Positions 52,996-60,974 are shown, counted from the stretch's first letter. The stretch: 64,000 nt of DNA from an uncultured Collinsella sp. (GCA_902494555.1 CABUTR010000010.1:1-64000), one strand, 5' to 3'. Program-made: numbers and translations. The notes: a model not told the origin generated them from the letters alone.

Positions 52996-54093
52996 ATGTC
53001 CTCGACCTTTGGCAACGTCTTGCACTTAAGCATCTTCGGCCAGTCGCACTCCCCCGCTATCGGCTGCTCGCTCGATGGCATTCCGGCGGGCTTCGCCGTG
53101 GACCAGGAAGCGCTGCAGGCCTTTTTGGACCGTCGCGCCCCCGGTCGCGACGAGACCGCGACCAAACGCCGTGAGGCCGACGCCGCCCACATCATCGCCG
53201 GTGTTGTCGATGGACATACCACCGGCGCGCCCATCGCCGCGATTATTGAGAACACCAACACGCGCTCCAAGGACTATTCCGAGCTGCGCCGCAAGCCCCG
53301 TCCCGGACATGCGGACTTCCCTGCGCGCGTGAAGTATCACAACATGCACGATGTCGCCGGTGGCGGGCATTTCTCCGGCCGCCTGACGGCACCCCTGTGC
53401 ATCGCCGGCGGGATCGCGCTGCAGGCACTCGAGGCCCGCGGCATTCAGGTCATGGCGCACGTCGCGCAGATCGGCGGCATCTCCGACCTGCCCATGGATG
53501 ATATGGTCTATCGCGAGGCCGACCGCAAGGCGATCCTTACGAACGACCTGCCCTGCATTGACGCCGCCGCAGCCGTCCGCATGCGCGAGGAGATCCTAGC
53601 CGCGCGCGACGAACTCGATAGCATCGGCGGCATCGTGGAGTGCGGCATCTACGGGCTTCCCGCGGGCATCGGCGACCCCATGTTCGACGGCATCGAGAAC
53701 CGCATCGCGCAAATCGCCTTTGGCATTCCCGCCGTAAAGGGCGTGGAGTTTGGCATGGGCTTTGCCGTGGCCGCCATGCGCGGCAGCGAGAACAACGATC
53801 CGTATCGCATCGATGCCGAGACCGGCGATATCGAGGTCGAGTCCAACAACGCCGGCGGCATTCTGGGCGGCATCTCCACCGGCGCGCCCGTCATGTGGCG
53901 TATGGCCGTGAAGCCGACGCCTTCCATCGGCCGCGAGCAACAGACCGTGGATATGGACGCCATGGAAAACGCCGAGCTCTCGGTCCACGGCCGTCACGAT
54001 CCCTGCATCGTCCCCCGAGCCGTCCCCGTTGCCGAAGCAGCCGCGGCGCTCGCCATCTGGGACGCCCTCCTCGAGGACGCAGGCCAGCTCTAA
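52996..54093 (+). CDS. aroC: Chorismate synthase
   Basis: FMN-dependent last step to chorismate. The 365-residue protein begins STFGNVLHLSIFGQSHSPAI and has RPGHADFPARVKYHNMHDVA and GGGHFSGRLTAPLCIAGGIA. The segment FAVAAMRGSENNDPY and the C-terminal RHDPCIVPRAVPVAEAAAAL follow. The ATG is one base after the aroA stop. Confidence 0.97.
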   Translation: MSSTFGNVLHLSIFGQSHSPAIGCSLDGIPAGFAVDQEALQAFLDRRAPGRDETATKRREADAAHIIAGVVDGHTTGAPIAAIIENTNTRSKDYSELRRKPRPGHADFPARVKYHNMHDVAGGGHFSGRLTAPLCIAGGIALQALEARGIQVMAHVAQIGGISDLPMDDMVYREADRKAILTNDLPCIDAAAAVRMREEILAARDELDSIGGIVECGIYGLPAGIGDPMFDGIENRIAQIAFGIPAVKGVEFGMGFAVAAMRGSENNDPYRIDAETGDIEVESNNAGGILGGISTGAPVMWRMAVKPTPSIGREQQTVDMDAMENAELSVHGRHDPCIVPRAVPVAEAAAALAIWDALLEDAGQL

Positions 54094-54146
54094 CCCGACT
54101 CACCTGAGTTGCCCGTCAACTCTGCCATTACGTGAAAGGGGCCTCC

Positions 54147-55292
54147 ATGGACCTTGCCGATATTCGCCAGACCATCGATGGCATCGACACCACGCTCCTC
54201 AACAGCTTTGTCGAGCGTATGGACATTGCCACCGAGGTCGCCAAATCAAAGATCGAGATGGGCAAGGCTGTCTTTGACCCCGCCCGCGAGCGCTCCAAGC
54301 TCAACAACCTCGCCAGCCGCGCGCCCGAGCGCTACGAGGCACAGACCATCGCCCTGTTCCGTCTCCTCATGAGCATGAGCAAGGCCGAGCAGCAGCGCTA
54401 CATCAACGAACTCAAGGGCATCACTGTCTCGCAAAAGGCCCACGCCACGGCTGCAGCCTCCGACACGCCCTTCCCTCAAACTGCCACCGTCGCTTGCCAG
54501 GGCGTTGAGGGCGCTTACAGTCAAATCGCCGCGTGCAAGCTCTTCGACGTGCCCGATATCGCGTTCTTCGAGACCTTCGAGGGCGTCATGCGCGCCGTAC
54601 GCGACGGCTTTTGCGAGTTTGGCGTGCTGCCCATCGAAAACTCAACTGCCGGATCGGTCAACGCCGTCTACGACCTGCTCGCCCAGTTCGACTTCCACAT
54701 CGTGCGCTCGCTTCGCCTCAAGATCGATCACAACTTACTCGTCAAGCCCGGCACCAAGCTCGCCGACGTGCGCGAGGTCTACAGCCACGGTCAGGCCATC
54801 GCGCAGTGCGCCAGCTTTATCGAGGCGCACGGCCTGCACGCCACCAAGTACCCCAACACGGCCATGTCGGCCGAGATGGTCGCCAGCTCCGAGCGCACCG
54901 ATGTTGCCGCCATCGCATCGCGCAGCTGCGCGGCACTCTATGGCCTGGAGGTGCTCGAGCCCAACATCCAGGACTCGGACAACAACTACACGCGCTTTGT
55001 CGTCATCAGCCGCGAGTCGCGCGTCTACCCCGGCGCCAACCGTACCTCGCTCATGATCACCACGGCCAACGAGCCGGGCGCCCTCTATCGCGTGCTCGAG
55101 CGCTTCTACGCACTCAACATCAACCTCATCAAGCTCGAGAGCCGCCCCATCCCCGGCCGCGACTTTGAGTTTATGTTCTACTTTGATCTGGACTGCCCCT
55201 TTGGCAGCAAGGCCCTCGACGACCTGCTCGATTCCATCGACGACGTGTGCGAGAGCTTCACCTACTTTGGCAGCTACACGGAGGTGCTCTAG
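54147..55292 (+). CDS. pheA: Bifunctional chorismate mutase / prephenate dehydratase
   Basis: Converts chorismate to prephenate and on to phenylpyruvate. The 381-residue protein has an AroQ-type chorismate mutase domain (about 1-90, start DLADIRQTIDGIDTTLLNSF). The dehydratase domain is at about 115-290: VACQGVEGAYSQIAACKLFD, VLPIENSTAGSVNAVYDLLA and DNNYTRFVVISRE. A C-terminal ACT domain follows (from about 305: NEPGALYRVLERFYALNINL, then KLESRPIPG), so Phe feedback is likely. ATG 54147 has AAAGGGG five bases upstream. The stop abuts the aroE/aroK start. Confidence 0.96.
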   Translation: MDLADIRQTIDGIDTTLLNSFVERMDIATEVAKSKIEMGKAVFDPARERSKLNNLASRAPERYEAQTIALFRLLMSMSKAEQQRYINELKGITVSQKAHATAAASDTPFPQTATVACQGVEGAYSQIAACKLFDVPDIAFFETFEGVMRAVRDGFCEFGVLPIENSTAGSVNAVYDLLAQFDFHIVRSLRLKIDHNLLVKPGTKLADVREVYSHGQAIAQCASFIEAHGLHATKYPNTAMSAEMVASSERTDVAAIASRSCAALYGLEVLEPNIQDSDNNYTRFVVISRESRVYPGANRTSLMITTANEPGALYRVLERFYALNINLIKLESRPIPGRDFEFMFYFDLDCPFGSKALDDLLDSIDDVCESFTYFGSYTEVL

Positions 55293-56543
55293 ATGACCGA
55301 TACCGCCGCAACCCGCCCCTACGGCGTACTGGGCCGCGTGCTGGGCCACAGCTACACCCCGACCATCTACAAAGAGCTGGCGGAGCTTGAGTACGTGCGT
55401 TTTGAGCGCGAGCCCGAGGACCTCGCGGCCTTTATGACGGGCGACGAATGGGAGGGTACCAACGTGACCATCCCCTACAAGCGCGCCGTCATGGAGTACC
55501 TGGACGAGCTGAGTCCGCTCGCCGAGCGCATGGGCAACGTCAACACCATCACACGCCTACCTGGCGGTCGCCTGCGCGGCGACAACACCGACTACTTTGG
55601 TTTTCAGTGCCTTGTCGAGGAGCTGGGGCTTGAGGTCGCCGGCAAGAAGGCTCTCGTGCTCGGAGCCACTGGCGGTGCAGGCACCACGGCAAGTATGGTG
55701 CTGGGAGATCTGGGCGCCATCGTTGTGCCCGTGGGTCGCACGAGCGAGGTCAACTACGGCAATATCGCGCAGCAGTCCGACGCCGCCCTGCTCGTCAACT
55801 GCACGCCTGCCGGCATGTTCCCCCACTGCCCCGACGCGCCTTGCACGCTCGAAGGGCTCGATGCGCTCGAAGGCGTTATCGACATTGTCTACAACCCCGC
55901 CCGCACGGGTCTGATGCTCGAGGCCGAGCGTCGCGGCATCCCCTGCATCGGCGGCCTGCTCATGCTTGTTGCCCAGGCGGCACAAGCTGTCGAGCGCTAC
56001 ACCGGCCAGGTCACCCCGCGCGAGCGCATCCTGGATGTGACGGAGCGTCTGTCCCGCCGCGAGCAGAACATTGCACTGATCGGCATGCCGGGTTCGGGCA
56101 AGACCCGTGTAGGCGAGCAGATCGCCCTGCTCACGGGTCACGAGCACATTGACCTCGATCGCGCCCTCGAGGAGCGCCTGGGGATGCCCTGTGCCGACTT
56201 TATCGTCGAGCGCGGCGAGGCGGCCTTCCGCGAGCAGGAGACGGCGGCCCTGGCCGACATCTCCAAGCGAAGTGGCCTGGTGCTCTCCACCGGCGGCGGC
56301 GTGGTCACGCGCGACGAGAACTACCCGCTGCTGCACCAGAACAGCCAAATCGTGATGCTCAACCGCAAGCTCGACGAACTCGCCCATAAGGGTCGCCCCA
56401 TCACCGCCCGCGATGGCATCGACAAACTCGCCGAGCAGCGCATGCCGCGCTACCGTGCCTGGGCCGACTACGTCATCGACTCGCGCGACTGCGCCGCCAA
56501 CACCGCCCGCGCCCTCCTCGACACCCTCCCACCCGCTCTCTAA
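55293..56543 (+). CDS. Shikimate dehydrogenase / shikimate kinase fusion
   Basis: One 416-residue chain carries two shikimate steps. The AroE part (1 to about 248) has the shikimate-binding Lys63 in NVTIPYKRAV, Asp100 in GDNTDYFGF, and the NADP site VLGATGGAGTTASMVLGDLG. The AroK part (about 257-416) has the P-loop GMPGSGKT (264-271), the DLDR metal and substrate segment (287-290), RGEAAFREQETAAL and STGGGVV. The junction is short. The ATG directly follows the pheA stop. Confidence 0.95.
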   Translation: MTDTAATRPYGVLGRVLGHSYTPTIYKELAELEYVRFEREPEDLAAFMTGDEWEGTNVTIPYKRAVMEYLDELSPLAERMGNVNTITRLPGGRLRGDNTDYFGFQCLVEELGLEVAGKKALVLGATGGAGTTASMVLGDLGAIVVPVGRTSEVNYGNIAQQSDAALLVNCTPAGMFPHCPDAPCTLEGLDALEGVIDIVYNPARTGLMLEAERRGIPCIGGLLMLVAQAAQAVERYTGQVTPRERILDVTERLSRREQNIALIGMPGSGKTRVGEQIALLTGHEHIDLDRALEERLGMPCADFIVERGEAAFREQETAALADISKRSGLVLSTGGGVVTRDENYPLLHQNSQIVMLNRKLDELAHKGRPITARDGIDKLAEQRMPRYRAWADYVIDSRDCAANTARALLDTLPPAL

Positions 56544-56546
56544 CAA

Positions 56547-56585
56547 AAACCACCACAAAGGGGACAGGCACCTTTGTGGTGGTTT
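56547..56585. repeat. Perfect inverted repeat between aroE/aroK and aroQ
   Basis: Fifteen bases, AAACCACCACAAAGG (56547-56561), pair perfectly with CCTTTGTGGTGGTTT (56571-56585) around a nine-base loop GGACAGGCA. It starts four bases after the aroE/aroK stop and ends 22 bases before aroQ. It lacks a clean U-run. It looks like a mobile intergenic palindrome or a partial terminator reducing aroQ expression. Confidence 0.75.
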
Positions 56586-56607
56586 CTCGACTGCAAAGGA
56601 AGCAACC

Positions 56608-57045
56608 ATGAAAGCACTCGTCATCAACGGACCCAACCTCAACATGCTCGGCATTCGCGAGCCGGGCATCTACGGCAGCGACAACTACGACCGCCTGGTC
56701 CAGATTTGCCAGGAGGCGGGTGCCGCACAGGGCTTTGACGAGGTCGAGGTCTTCCAGTCCAACCACGAGGGCAGCATCGTCGACAAGATCCAGGAGGCCT
56801 ACGGCAAGGTCGACGGCATCGTCATCAACCCGGCCGCCTACACGCACACCAGCGTGGCCATTCTGGACGCTCTCAAAGCCGTCGCCATCCCCGCCGTCGA
56901 GGTCCACATCAGCGCCGTCGAGACACGCGAGGACTTCCGCCAGGTAAGCTACGCCCGCCTAGCCTGCTTCGCCACCATCACCGGTGAGGGCCTGCAGGGC
57001 TACGCACATGCGCTAGAGCTGTTGAGGGAACGACTCGAAAAGTAG
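56608..57045 (+). CDS. aroQ: 3-dehydroquinate dehydratase, type II
   Basis: Third shikimate step. The 145-residue protein has the typical start ALVINGPNLNMLGIREPGIY with the catalytic Tyr near 23. Later come EVFQSNHEGSIVDKIQEAY, INPAAYTHTSVAILDAL and PAVEVHISAVETREDFRQVS. ATG 56608 has AAAGGA near seven to eight bases upstream; a longer in-frame reading from 56413 would overlap aroE/aroK and is rejected. Last gene of the cluster. Confidence 0.97.
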   Translation: MKALVINGPNLNMLGIREPGIYGSDNYDRLVQICQEAGAAQGFDEVEVFQSNHEGSIVDKIQEAYGKVDGIVINPAAYTHTSVAILDALKAVAIPAVEVHISAVETREDFRQVSYARLACFATITGEGLQGYAHALELLRERLEK

Positions 57046-57079
57046 TCTCGCGCGCAAATCCATCAACCCCGATTCGCAC

Positions 57080-57138
57080 GCCAGTAATGCCAGTGCCGCC
57101 AGCAGCAACCTCGCTACTGGCGGCACTTTATTACTGGC
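57080..57138 (+). terminator. Nested hairpin after aroQ, overlapping the next promoter
   Basis: The outer stem is GCCAGTAAT (57080-57088) with ATTACTGGC (57130-57138). The inner stem is AGTGCCGCCAG (57092-57102) with CTGGCGGCACT (57117-57127). TTTATTA after the inner stem may serve as a weak U-run for aroQ termination. TATAAT at 57140-57145 follows at once and may be the -10 box of the next gene. Confidence 0.7.
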
Positions 57139-57139
57139 A

Positions 57140-57145
57140 TATAAT
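57140..57145 (+). promoter_or_regulatory. -10 box of the two-gene accessory module
   Basis: A consensus TATAAT lies 31 bases before the ATG at 57177. TGGCGG, 16 bases upstream, is a weak -35 candidate and lies inside the hairpin. Confidence 0.55.
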
Positions 57146-57176
57146 CGTTGCAGCCACACAACGTCTGGAGACTCGC

Positions 57177-57626
57177 ATGCTAAGCATCCATCTGGGAGAT
57201 TACCCCGGTTCCATCTACGATACCGAGACCTACTTTAGGAACTCATACTTGGACTCATGGTTCGAAGACCCTATGGCCGCACAGATCATTAAAAGCGTGG
57301 ACGGATCAGAGCTCATCGGCCCCCACAACATCGTAAGCAAGCAGCTGGGCTCGATCACCCCACTCGAACTGTCCGGCGGCGTTAAGACGCTGCTGCTGGT
57401 GCGCAATCTACCAAACATGGTGTTCAATGCATCCACTTGCGGAGATAACTGCGCCCGCTGGCTGCTCAAAATTGGCAAAGAGCAGGATGTGCTGGTGACC
57501 CTTTACCACATCATGAAATTTCCCTGGAAGCGTTTTGAGATTCGCATCAATAACGACGGCCGCATCGTCAGGAACATGCAGGAGTTCGTCGGTGCCACCA
57601 ATGATTTTCTGGATGTTGATGAGTAA
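57177..57626 (+). CDS. Small unknown protein, first gene of a two-gene module
   Basis: The 149-residue protein is not firmly recognised; it resembles DUF4869-type proteins as I remember them, unchecked. It reads MLSIHLGDYPGSIYDTETYF, then DPMAAQIIKSVDGSELIGPH and GVKTLLLVRNLPNMVFNAST. A CGDNCARWLLKIGKEQDVLV stretch with two Cys follows, and FEIRINNDGRIVRNMQEFVG lies near the end. No signal peptide or membrane segment is present. TCTGGAGA lies about seven bases before the ATG. Its last base is the first base of the next gene's ATG, so the two are surely co-translated. Confidence 0.8.
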   Translation: MLSIHLGDYPGSIYDTETYFRNSYLDSWFEDPMAAQIIKSVDGSELIGPHNIVSKQLGSITPLELSGGVKTLLLVRNLPNMVFNASTCGDNCARWLLKIGKEQDVLVTLYHIMKFPWKRFEIRINNDGRIVRNMQEFVGATNDFLDVDE

Positions 57627-58627
57627 TGAAAGGATCACACACCGTTGTCGTGGAGCGCGCAAAAGTCAAATACACGCTCACCTTTAAACGCAATATTTCC
57701 TTCATCCGCGGCAACAGCGGCACGGGCAAAACGACGCTCATCTCGATGATTCGCGACTACAACGACCGAGGACCGGAAAGCGGCGTTGCACTCAGCTGCG
57801 ACGTGCCTTGCGAAACGCTTTCCGGCAGACGCTGGGAGCGCGAGCTTTCGATCATCGAAGATTCAATCGTCTTTCTAGATGAGGGCAACGAGTTTATCTA
57901 CTCAAAGGACTTCGCCAAAACCGTAAACGGCTCGTCCAACTATTTTGTTCTGATATCTCGTCGCGATGCCAACGAGCTCCCCTACAGCGTTGATGAGATC
58001 CTGAAGTTAGTCAACACGACGAGTAAAACAATCAATGGCCGCAAGAGCGACAGGCGCTTCTACTCGGTGACCAAGCCGCTATATGACCACACGGCAAGCA
58101 TGCTGTATCAGGATCTAAATGTTGGATTCGAGGTACCCGACGCCGTAGTTGTCGAGGATAGCAAATCTGGCTATCAATTCTACGACGCTCTTTGCAACCG
58201 GCTCGGAATCCCCTGCTATACCGCCACCGGCGTAGCAAATCTAAAGCGGACAATTCACGAATGCCCCGAGCAAAACGTTCTTGCCATTGGAGACGGCGCA
58301 GCGTTTGGTCCCTACATCGAAAAGGTGCTCGGACAGCGCGTTTACAAGAACGTTCGCTTGTTCCTCCCGGAATCATTCGAGTGGACACTTCTGCAATCTG
58401 GCCTCATTCCCAGTAACGACATTCCAAAAATCCTCAAGGATCCTTCGAGCTATATCGAAAGCCGCGACTACCTAAGCTGGGAACGATTCTTCACCGACGT
58501 ATTGATCAAGTACTCGGCAGACACTCGCTACGCCTACAGAAAGGCAAAGCTCAATGAGCAGTACCTGAGGCCGCAGGCGATGAATGCAGTTGCAAACGTC
58601 TTGCCCGAGTGCCTGAAGGCAGACTAG
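57626..58627 (+). CDS. P-loop ATPase with Toprim-like C-terminal half
   Basis: The 333-residue protein has Walker A GNSGTGKT (29-36) and Walker B SIVFLDE (80-86), with YFVLISRRD (106-114) after it. Residues 170-250 look like a Toprim-type fold: a hydrophobic strand ending in acidic residues (AVVVEDSKSGYQFYDALC), then VLAIGDGAAFGPYIEKV, then LFLPESFEWTLL. An ATPase next to a Toprim-like part recalls OLD-family nucleases, but this protein is smaller and the order of acidic residues is only partly matched. Function is not assigned. It has more A+T and different codon use from the flanking aro genes, suggesting acquisition. Confidence 0.75.
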   Translation: MKGSHTVVVERAKVKYTLTFKRNISFIRGNSGTGKTTLISMIRDYNDRGPESGVALSCDVPCETLSGRRWERELSIIEDSIVFLDEGNEFIYSKDFAKTVNGSSNYFVLISRRDANELPYSVDEILKLVNTTSKTINGRKSDRRFYSVTKPLYDHTASMLYQDLNVGFEVPDAVVVEDSKSGYQFYDALCNRLGIPCYTATGVANLKRTIHECPEQNVLAIGDGAAFGPYIEKVLGQRVYKNVRLFLPESFEWTLLQSGLIPSNDIPKILKDPSSYIESRDYLSWERFFTDVLIKYSADTRYAYRKAKLNEQYLRPQAMNAVANVLPECLKAD

Positions 58628-58675
58628 ACAGACTAGATATAGTGGGGAGGGCCAAGTTGGTCCTCCCCGTTTTTG

Positions 58676-59207
58676 TTACGCCTTCTTGATCACGTACACC
58701 AACCCTATGTCGCACCTGCGGCGCACAATCGACGCAAAGAGCCACGATGCTGGCAGCGTCATAAGCAGAGGCATGGTCTGCCAAGGAATAAACCAATCGA
58801 CCGCGTGGATTGCAAAGATGGCAAGACTGGCCTGTCCGCAGAGCACGAGCGCTCGCTCAAAGGACCCCAAAACCGGCACGTCTTTCAACTTCTCCAACGC
58901 CATCGAAACCCAGCACACGCAGTAGCTACCGGCAAGAGCGGCAACTGTCGCAACCAAAAACCCATCCACGCGGCGGCTCGAAAGCTCACCCCACTCAGCG
59001 CGGCAAGGACAAGCCAAGCAACACCGGCTCCAATAAACAGCAGAGGCTCGCTCACGCTCGGCTCCAGCCCCCTTAGGCGCGCCGTATAACCAATCCACAT
59101 CAGCAGCACAACAGCAGCTCACGCCACGGCTTCGGTCTAAACGTATACCCGGCAAGAATAAAGAACACCGGCATGTGAAAAAGCCCAGACCACCAAGCGG
59201 TCTGGGC
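58676..59207 (-). pseudogene. Broken acyltransferase-3-type membrane protein
   Basis: On the minus strand three frame fragments together spell the C-terminal two thirds of an acyltransferase-3 protein. The first (59207 to about 59110) reads AWWSGLFHMPVFFILAGYTF. The second (about 59110-58930) carries LLFIGAGVAWLVLAALSG. The third (about 58960-58676) carries LVATVAALAGSYCVCWVSMA, then LASLAIFAIHAVDWFIPWQT-like text, and ends DIGLVYVIKKA. At least two frameshifts and a missing 5' part make it non-functional. Its left edge runs into the terminator of tRNA-Arg(TCT). Confidence 0.75.
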
Positions 59208-59208
59208 T
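59178..59208 (-). terminator. Terminator after tRNA-Arg(TCT)
   Basis: AGCCCAGACC (59182-59191) and GGTCTGGGCT (59199-59208) pair perfectly over ten bases, followed on the minus strand by TTTTTC. The 3' arm also encodes the first residues of the acyltransferase remnant. Confidence 0.85.
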
Positions 59209-59218
59209 TAATAAACGA

Positions 59219-59295
59219 TGGTGCTCCATGGCGGATTCGAACCGTCGACCTTGGGATTAGAAGTCCCCTGCTCTATCCAACTGAGCTAATGGAGC
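59219..59295 (-). tRNA. tRNA-Arg (anticodon TCT)
   Basis: Full cloverleaf on the minus strand, 77 bases with encoded CCA. The acceptor is GCTCCAT/ATGGAGC and the D-arm TAGCTCAGTTGGATAGAGC. The anticodon loop is CTTCTAA, and the T-arm GACGG-TTCGAAT-CCGCC has pairing at the usual positions. The anticodon TCT reads AGA. No strong upstream promoter was found apart from a TATAAT-like box at 59342-59347. Confidence 0.95.
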
Positions 59296-59349
59296 AAATA
59301 ACCGCACGCCCAAGCAAGCACAAGCCTGTCAGGCGCAAGTAATTATAAC

Positions 59350-60117
59350 CTAGTTGAACTGCTCGCGGTACGCCTTGCAGACCTCATCGACCGGGCCGTC
59401 CATGCGAAGGTCACCCTTCTCAATCCAAACGGCACGCTGGCAGATGCGCTCAACCTGCTCCATAGAGTGCGAAACGAACAGAACCGTCACGTCGCCGCTC
59501 TGGATAAAGTGCTGGATGCGGGCCTCACACTTTTGCTGGAAGAACACATCACCGACGGACAGCGTCTCGTCAACGATCAGAATATCGGGCTCGGTAATCG
59601 TCGCGATTGCAAAGGCGATACGCGCCACCATGCCCGAAGAGAAGTTCTTAAGCGGCATATCGACAAAGTTCTGCAGCTCAGCGAACTCGATAATGCCGTC
59701 AAAGTTGGCGTCGATGAACTCCTTGGTATAGCCGAGCAGGGCGCCGTTCAGATAGATGTTCTCGCGGGCGGTCAGCTCGGGGTCAAAGCCGGCGCCAAGC
59801 TCAATCAGCGGCGCGATGTTACCGTGCACCTTAACGCTGCCCTCGCTAGGCTCAAGAACGCCAGCGATAATCTTGAGCATCGTAGACTTGCCGGAGCCAT
59901 TGGTGCCGACCAGACCCACAACCTCGCCGCGATGAATATCAAACGAGATGTGCTTAAGCGCCCTAAACTCCTCAAAGAACAGCTCGTGCTTGGCAAGCTT
60001 AATGAAGTACTCCTTGAGGTTGGTCAGCGACTCGGACGCCATGTTAAAGATCATGGTGACGTCGTCGACCTCGACAGCCAGAGGCTGCTCGCTGTAATCA
60101 ACAACAGATTCAGTCAT
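59350..60117 (-). CDS. Polysaccharide ABC exporter, ATP-binding subunit (Wzt/TagH-like)
   Basis: Powers export of a lipid-linked surface glycan. The 255-residue protein has Walker A GLVGTNGSGKSTMLKIIAGV, the H1 family segment GNIAPLIELGAGFDPELTAR typical of this class, the signature LKNFSSGMVARIAFAIATI, and Walker B ILIVDETLSVGD. It ends near the core, with no C-terminal glycan-binding domain of the long Wzt type. ATG 60117 has AGGAG seven bases upstream. It follows its permease gene by 11 bases. Confidence 0.92.
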   Translation of the reverse strand: MTESVVDYSEQPLAVEVDDVTMIFNMASESLTNLKEYFIKLAKHELFFEEFRALKHISFDIHRGEVVGLVGTNGSGKSTMLKIIAGVLEPSEGSVKVHGNIAPLIELGAGFDPELTARENIYLNGALLGYTKEFIDANFDGIIEFAELQNFVDMPLKNFSSGMVARIAFAIATITEPDILIVDETLSVGDVFFQQKCEARIQHFIQSGDVTVLFVSHSMEQVERICQRAVWIEKGDLRMDGPVDEVCKAYREQFN

Positions 60118-60128
60118 CACAGCACTCC

Positions 60129-60974
60129 TTAGATGTAGAGGATAAATTTGCGCTCGGACTTATGGAACACGGTATAGCCAATAATAAGCGCAAGAACCGC
60201 CCAAGCGACGCACATACCAAACGTCATAAGCGAGGGCGTAGTCTGGAACAGGAAGATATCGCGCATAAACTGCAGGTAGTTGAACATGGGGTTCGCATAC
60301 ATCAAGATACGCACGAGATGCGGCATTTGCGCAATATAGTCAGTCGTCCAGAAGATGGGCGTAATGTAAGTCCACGCCGTAATGACGACGCTCCACAGAT
60401 GCATAACGTCGCGGAAGAAGACCGTAAGGGCAGAGAGCATCATGCCCAGGCCCATGCAGAAGCACATAAGCAGCAGCAGGCAAACCGGCAACAGAATCAG
60501 GTGCCAAGAAGGCATAACGCGGAACCACAGCATGACGATGGCGACGGCGACCAGCGAGAAGGCAAAGTTGACCAGCGAGAAGAGCACCTTCTGCACCGGG
60601 AAAACCCAGCGGTGCACCTTAACCTTCTTGAGCAGCGGGGCAGCGCCCACGATCGACGTCAGGGCCTGGTTAGTAGACTCAGACATGACGGCAAAGGTAA
60701 TGTTACCCACGATCAAGTACAGCGGGTACATCTCGGGCGTCATTGAGCCATTGCGGCCCTGGCCAAAAATCGTCGAGAACACGATGGCCATGACGATCAT
60801 CATCAGCAGCGGGTTGAGCACCGACCATGCGACGCCCAGAACGCTACGGCGATACTTGATCTTAAAATCCTTGGTAACCAGCTGACGAAGGATAAACGCG
60901 TCCTTCTCAAATTCATTCTTAGCAAACGTCGCAGGCAGACTGCGAGTTTCTTGTTGCTTTGTCTGATCCGACAC
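60129..60974 (-). CDS. Polysaccharide ABC exporter, permease subunit (Wzm/TagG-like)
   Basis: Membrane half of the glycan exporter. The 281-residue protein has about six membrane segments and the family stretch TKDFKIKYRRSVLGVAWSVL at the N-terminus, then NPLLMMIVMAIVFSTIFGQG. The C-terminal half has FFRDVMHLWSVVITAWTYIT and PIFWTTDYI. I start it at GTG 60974 because AAAGGAG lies eight bases upstream. A TATACT on the minus strand (61014-61019) may be its -10 box. Confidence 0.92.
   Translation of the reverse strand: MSDQTKQQETRSLPATFAKNEFEKDAFILRQLVTKDFKIKYRRSVLGVAWSVLNPLLMMIVMAIVFSTIFGQGRNGSMTPEMYPLYLIVGNITFAVMSESTNQALTSIVGAAPLLKKVKVHRWVFPVQKVLFSLVNFAFSLVAVAIVMLWFRVMPSWHLILLPVCLLLLMCFCMGLGMMLSALTVFFRDVMHLWSVVITAWTYITPIFWTTDYIAQMPHLVRILMYANPMFNYLQFMRDIFLFQTTPSLMTFGMCVAWAVLALIIGYTVFHKSERKFILYI

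Noticed and set aside
51678..53270. 530-codon minus-strand frame across aroA and aroC
   Set aside because: Crosses two strongly supported plus-strand genes and shows no family motif.
56413..56607. Upstream extension of aroQ
   Set aside because: It would overlap the end of the aroE/aroK frame and precede the conserved KALVINGPNLNML start; a Shine-Dalgarno supports ATG 56608.
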